Source: Brevibacillus sp. (GTDB lineage: Bacteria; Bacillota; Bacilli; Brevibacillales; Brevibacillaceae). From it: a DNA stretch of 16,064 nucleotides. The stretch's first letter is position 1; the number at the start of each line of letters is the position of its first letter. A model generated the notes under the pieces. The model saw only the letters and a list, made by a program, of their open reading frames with translations. It made no database searches and was not told the DNA's origin. Location: contig JARDZO010000113.1 of the NCBI GenBank assembly GCA_029240815.1, forward strand, positions 1 through 16,064, written 5' to 3'. This document shows positions 14,943 through 16,064 of this stretch, piece by piece. The translations under genes and the position numbers were made by a program.

Positions 14943-15069
14943 CGGTCTAGGAAAAAGGGGAAAAAAGCGAAGGTATTTGGGACACAGCCTAGGCGGAGCG
15001 GAAAAAGCGGAACACGCCTGAGCAGTGTCCCTACTAACCTGGAGCGTTTTCCCCTTTTTCCGCTCCGGC
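14943..15069. repeat. Large inverted-repeat element, copy 3
   Basis: GGAAAAAGGGGAAAA (14950-14964) pairs perfectly with TTTTCCCCTTTTTCC (15047-15061). Relative to copies 1 and 2, an A-T pair has become G-C on both arms together. The outer flank of copies 1 and 2 is missing. The loop holds AGGCGGAGCGGAAAAAGCGG, related to the start of the nested insertion in copy 2 and also complementary to this copy's right end. It fills most of the gene-free stretch 14911-15212. Confidence 0.85.
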
Positions 15070-15100
15070 ACAAAAGTATGAGCAGCCTCCAGGACAATCA

Positions 15101-15161
15101 CGACACTTCTGTCACAATAATGCCACGTGTCCGAGCGTCTGCATTTTACCGACACTTCTGT
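15101..15161. repeat. Direct repeat CGACACTTCTGT before the YisL-family gene
   Basis: CGACACTTCTGT occurs at 15101-15112 and 15150-15161, 49 bp apart, each followed by an AT-rich AATG segment. The second copy runs into the -10 box at 15162-15167. It may be a regulatory site pair or a small duplication. Confidence 0.5.
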
Positions 15162-15167
15162 TATAAT
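15139..15167 (+). promoter_or_regulatory. Possible sigma-A promoter of the YisL-family gene
   Basis: A consensus TATAAT lies at 15162-15167, about 45 bp before the ATG. The -35 region (around CTGCAT, 15139-15144) is a weak match, so an activator or the repeat at 15150-15161 may help. The gene is isolated by the terminator at 14875-14910 and needs its own promoter. Confidence 0.5.
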
Positions 15168-15212
15168 GTCGAGGACAGGGAATAAATAAGGGTCAGGGAG
15201 TTGATATTTTAC

Positions 15213-15566
15213 ATGTATAATGCGTTAAAAGAAGCGCATGTAGGTGGCTGGGAGGTAGCGTTTGTCCTCTTGATCATCGGCTACATTCTGTATCGGGTAG
15301 GCAAGACAAAAGTAGCAAAAGTTCTCCATATGCTGCTCAGATTGATGATCGTCATTATCCTGGTTTCCGGTGCTTGGTTGCTGTTCCAGTTCCACACGAG
15401 CGATGTTTACTACTATGTAAAAGGATTGCTCGCGATCGTGACGTTTGGTCTCATGGAAATGTCGCTGGGACGGGCTCGAAAGCAAGAGGGCAGTATCGGC
15501 TTTTTCATCGGGGCTCTGGTCGTTATGGTCATCGTCATCATGCTCGGCTATCGCGTGTTTGCGTAA
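15213..15566 (+). CDS. yisL: YisL family (UPF0344/DUF1516) small integral membrane protein
   Basis: A 117-residue protein with about four hydrophobic segments (near 11-25, 36-58, 68-80 and 96-115) joined by short basic loops. KVLHMLLRL and FGLMEMSLGR match what I recall of Bacillus YisL proteins (HMILRL and GLMEM). Function is unknown. ATG 15213 is preferred, with AGGGAG at 15195-15200 upstream, although the 12-nt spacing is long. An in-frame TTG at 15201 abuts that ribosome binding site. It is monocistronic and appears unrelated to the hydroxyproline genes. Confidence 0.8.
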   Translation: MYNALKEAHVGGWEVAFVLLIIGYILYRVGKTKVAKVLHMLLRLMIVIILVSGAWLLFQFHTSDVYYYVKGLLAIVTFGLMEMSLGRARKQEGSIGFFIGALVVMVIVIMLGYRVFA

Positions 15567-15585
15567 TCGGAAAGAGGTACGGGAC

Positions 15586-15632
15586 AAGAGGCATTCGCTC
15601 GCATTTACAGTGGGCGATGGCCTCTTTTTTTA
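15586..15632 (+). terminator. Intrinsic terminator after the YisL-family gene
   Basis: AAGAGGC (15586-15592) pairs with GCCTCTT (15620-15626). The interior extends partly (ATTCGCTC with GGGCGAT), and a T run to 15632 follows. It lies 20 bp downstream of the stop codon. Confidence 0.88.
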
Positions 15633-15664
15633 AGGGACATAAAGAAGAATAGAAAATAAATATT

Positions 15665-15708
15665 GGAGAATAACTCCGCTTAAAATTAATATTATGGCGG
15701 ATTATTCC
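15665..15708. repeat. Imperfect inverted repeat upstream of the RpiR-type gene
   Basis: GGAGAATAACTCCGC (15665-15679) is complementary, with small bulges, to GCGGATTATTCC (15697-15708) around an AT-rich centre. It precedes the predicted -10 box of the regulator gene and could be an operator or a fold. Confidence 0.45.
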
Positions 15709-15716
15709 CTTTTGTG

Positions 15717-15749
15717 TATAATGGCTGTAGATAACTACAGCCTTTTTTA
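15717..15749 (+). promoter_or_regulatory. -10 box followed by a perfect palindrome and T run, before the RpiR-type gene
   Basis: TATAAT (15717-15722) is followed at once by GGCTGTAG-ATAA-CTACAGCC (15723-15742) and TTTTTT (15743-15748), just before the ribosome binding site GGAGGAGG (15752-15759). The structure reads as an intrinsic terminator. Transcription from this -10 would, however, start inside the palindrome, so an operator for autoregulation is an equally good reading. The -35 region is unconvincing. Confidence 0.55.
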
Positions 15750-15767
15750 CTTGGAGGAGGAAAGCAG

Positions 15768-16064
15768 ATGGCGGGACAACAAGAGGAACGGCTGGAAGCA
15801 TTGGCTGCAGCGAATGGGAAAGCGAATACCTTACTGCAAATCCAGAGCTTGCAGCCGTCCTTTACCAAGTCAGAGCAAAAAGTAGCTCAGATCGTGCTGA
15901 CCCAGACGGAGAGCGTCATCTACTCCTCAGTGATCGATTTGGCGGAAAAGGCAGAAGTGGGCGAAACGACGGTCTTGCGATTTTGCCGGAAAATCGGGTT
16001 TCGCGGCTATCAGGAGTTCAAACTGGCACTAGCACAGGAGCTGGTGAATCCAGTGAAAAACTTG
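15768..16064 (+). CDS. RpiR/MurR family transcriptional regulator, N-terminal part (cut by window end)
   Basis: The first 99 codons are present and the frame stays open to the last base, so the gene continues beyond the window. The segment from about residue 25 to 95 is the RpiR-type winged helix-turn-helix: LQPSFTKSEQKVAQIVL, then VIDLAEKAEVGETTVLRFCR and KIGFRGYQEFKLALAQEL. A sugar-isomerase (SIS) effector domain normally follows in this family and should lie outside the window. GGAGGAGG is 7 nt before the ATG. The start sits in its own promoter region after the YisL-family terminator. Members usually regulate sugar-phosphate or amino-sugar genes. The target here is probably further right. 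Confidence 0.9.
   Translation, partial: MAGQQEERLEALAAANGKANTLLQIQSLQPSFTKSEQKVAQIVLTQTESVIYSSVIDLAEKAEVGETTVLRFCRKIGFRGYQEFKLALAQELVNPVKNL

Noticed and set aside
15694..15885. Small plus-strand frame overlapping the start of the RpiR-type gene
   Set aside because: It runs through the palindrome and ribosome binding site of that gene in another frame and lacks its own ribosome binding site.

Overview
The window looks like chromosomal DNA from a Brevibacillus-like member of the Paenibacillaceae (Bacillota). This rests on the strong GGAGG-type ribosome binding sites, TTG start codons, Gram-positive lipoprotein signal peptides and a YisL-family membrane protein. It is not a database identification. 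The central theme is uptake and catabolism of hydroxyproline (possibly proline and Hyp-containing peptides) under one sigma-54 activator.

Layout. (1) 1-6578: an uptake operon read rightward from a near-perfect -24/-12 (sigma-54) promoter at 119-136. It encodes an oligopeptide-binding lipoprotein, a branched-chain-amino-acid-type binding lipoprotein, two LivH/LivM permeases, two LivG/LivF ATPases, and a 33-codon ORF with a strong ribosome binding site, ending at a hairpin. (2) 6579-7332: no gene; hairpins and two copies of a large inverted-repeat element, one carrying a nested insertion. (3) 7333-9042, minus strand: a PAS/AAA+/Fis-type sigma-54 activator. (4) 9153-14910: the catabolic operon, divergent from the activator and read from a second sigma-54 promoter at 9153-9170. 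It encodes an FAD-dependent D-amino-acid (D-hydroxyproline) dehydrogenase, a proline racemase/hydroxyproline epimerase family enzyme, a DapA-family deaminase, an alpha-ketoglutarate semialdehyde dehydrogenase and a second racemase/epimerase paralogue, and ends in a textbook terminator. (5) 14911-15212: a third copy of the inverted-repeat element and the leader of a small YisL-family membrane protein. (6) 15768 to the end: the start of an RpiR/MurR-type regulator.

How the parts work together. The enzymes make a complete route: trans-4-hydroxy-L-proline to cis-4-hydroxy-D-proline (epimerase), to pyrroline-4-hydroxy-2-carboxylate (FAD dehydrogenase), to alpha-ketoglutarate semialdehyde (DapA-like deaminase), to alpha-ketoglutarate (aldehyde dehydrogenase). 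The most informative non-coding signal is an 18-bp motif (about TGTAWAARAAWTWANACA) present twice upstream of each sigma-54 promoter and nowhere else that I noticed. It is the likely enhancer site of the activator. The pair in the divergent region also overlaps the activator's own predicted sigma-A promoter, which suggests a closed, self-regulated uptake-plus-catabolism regulon.
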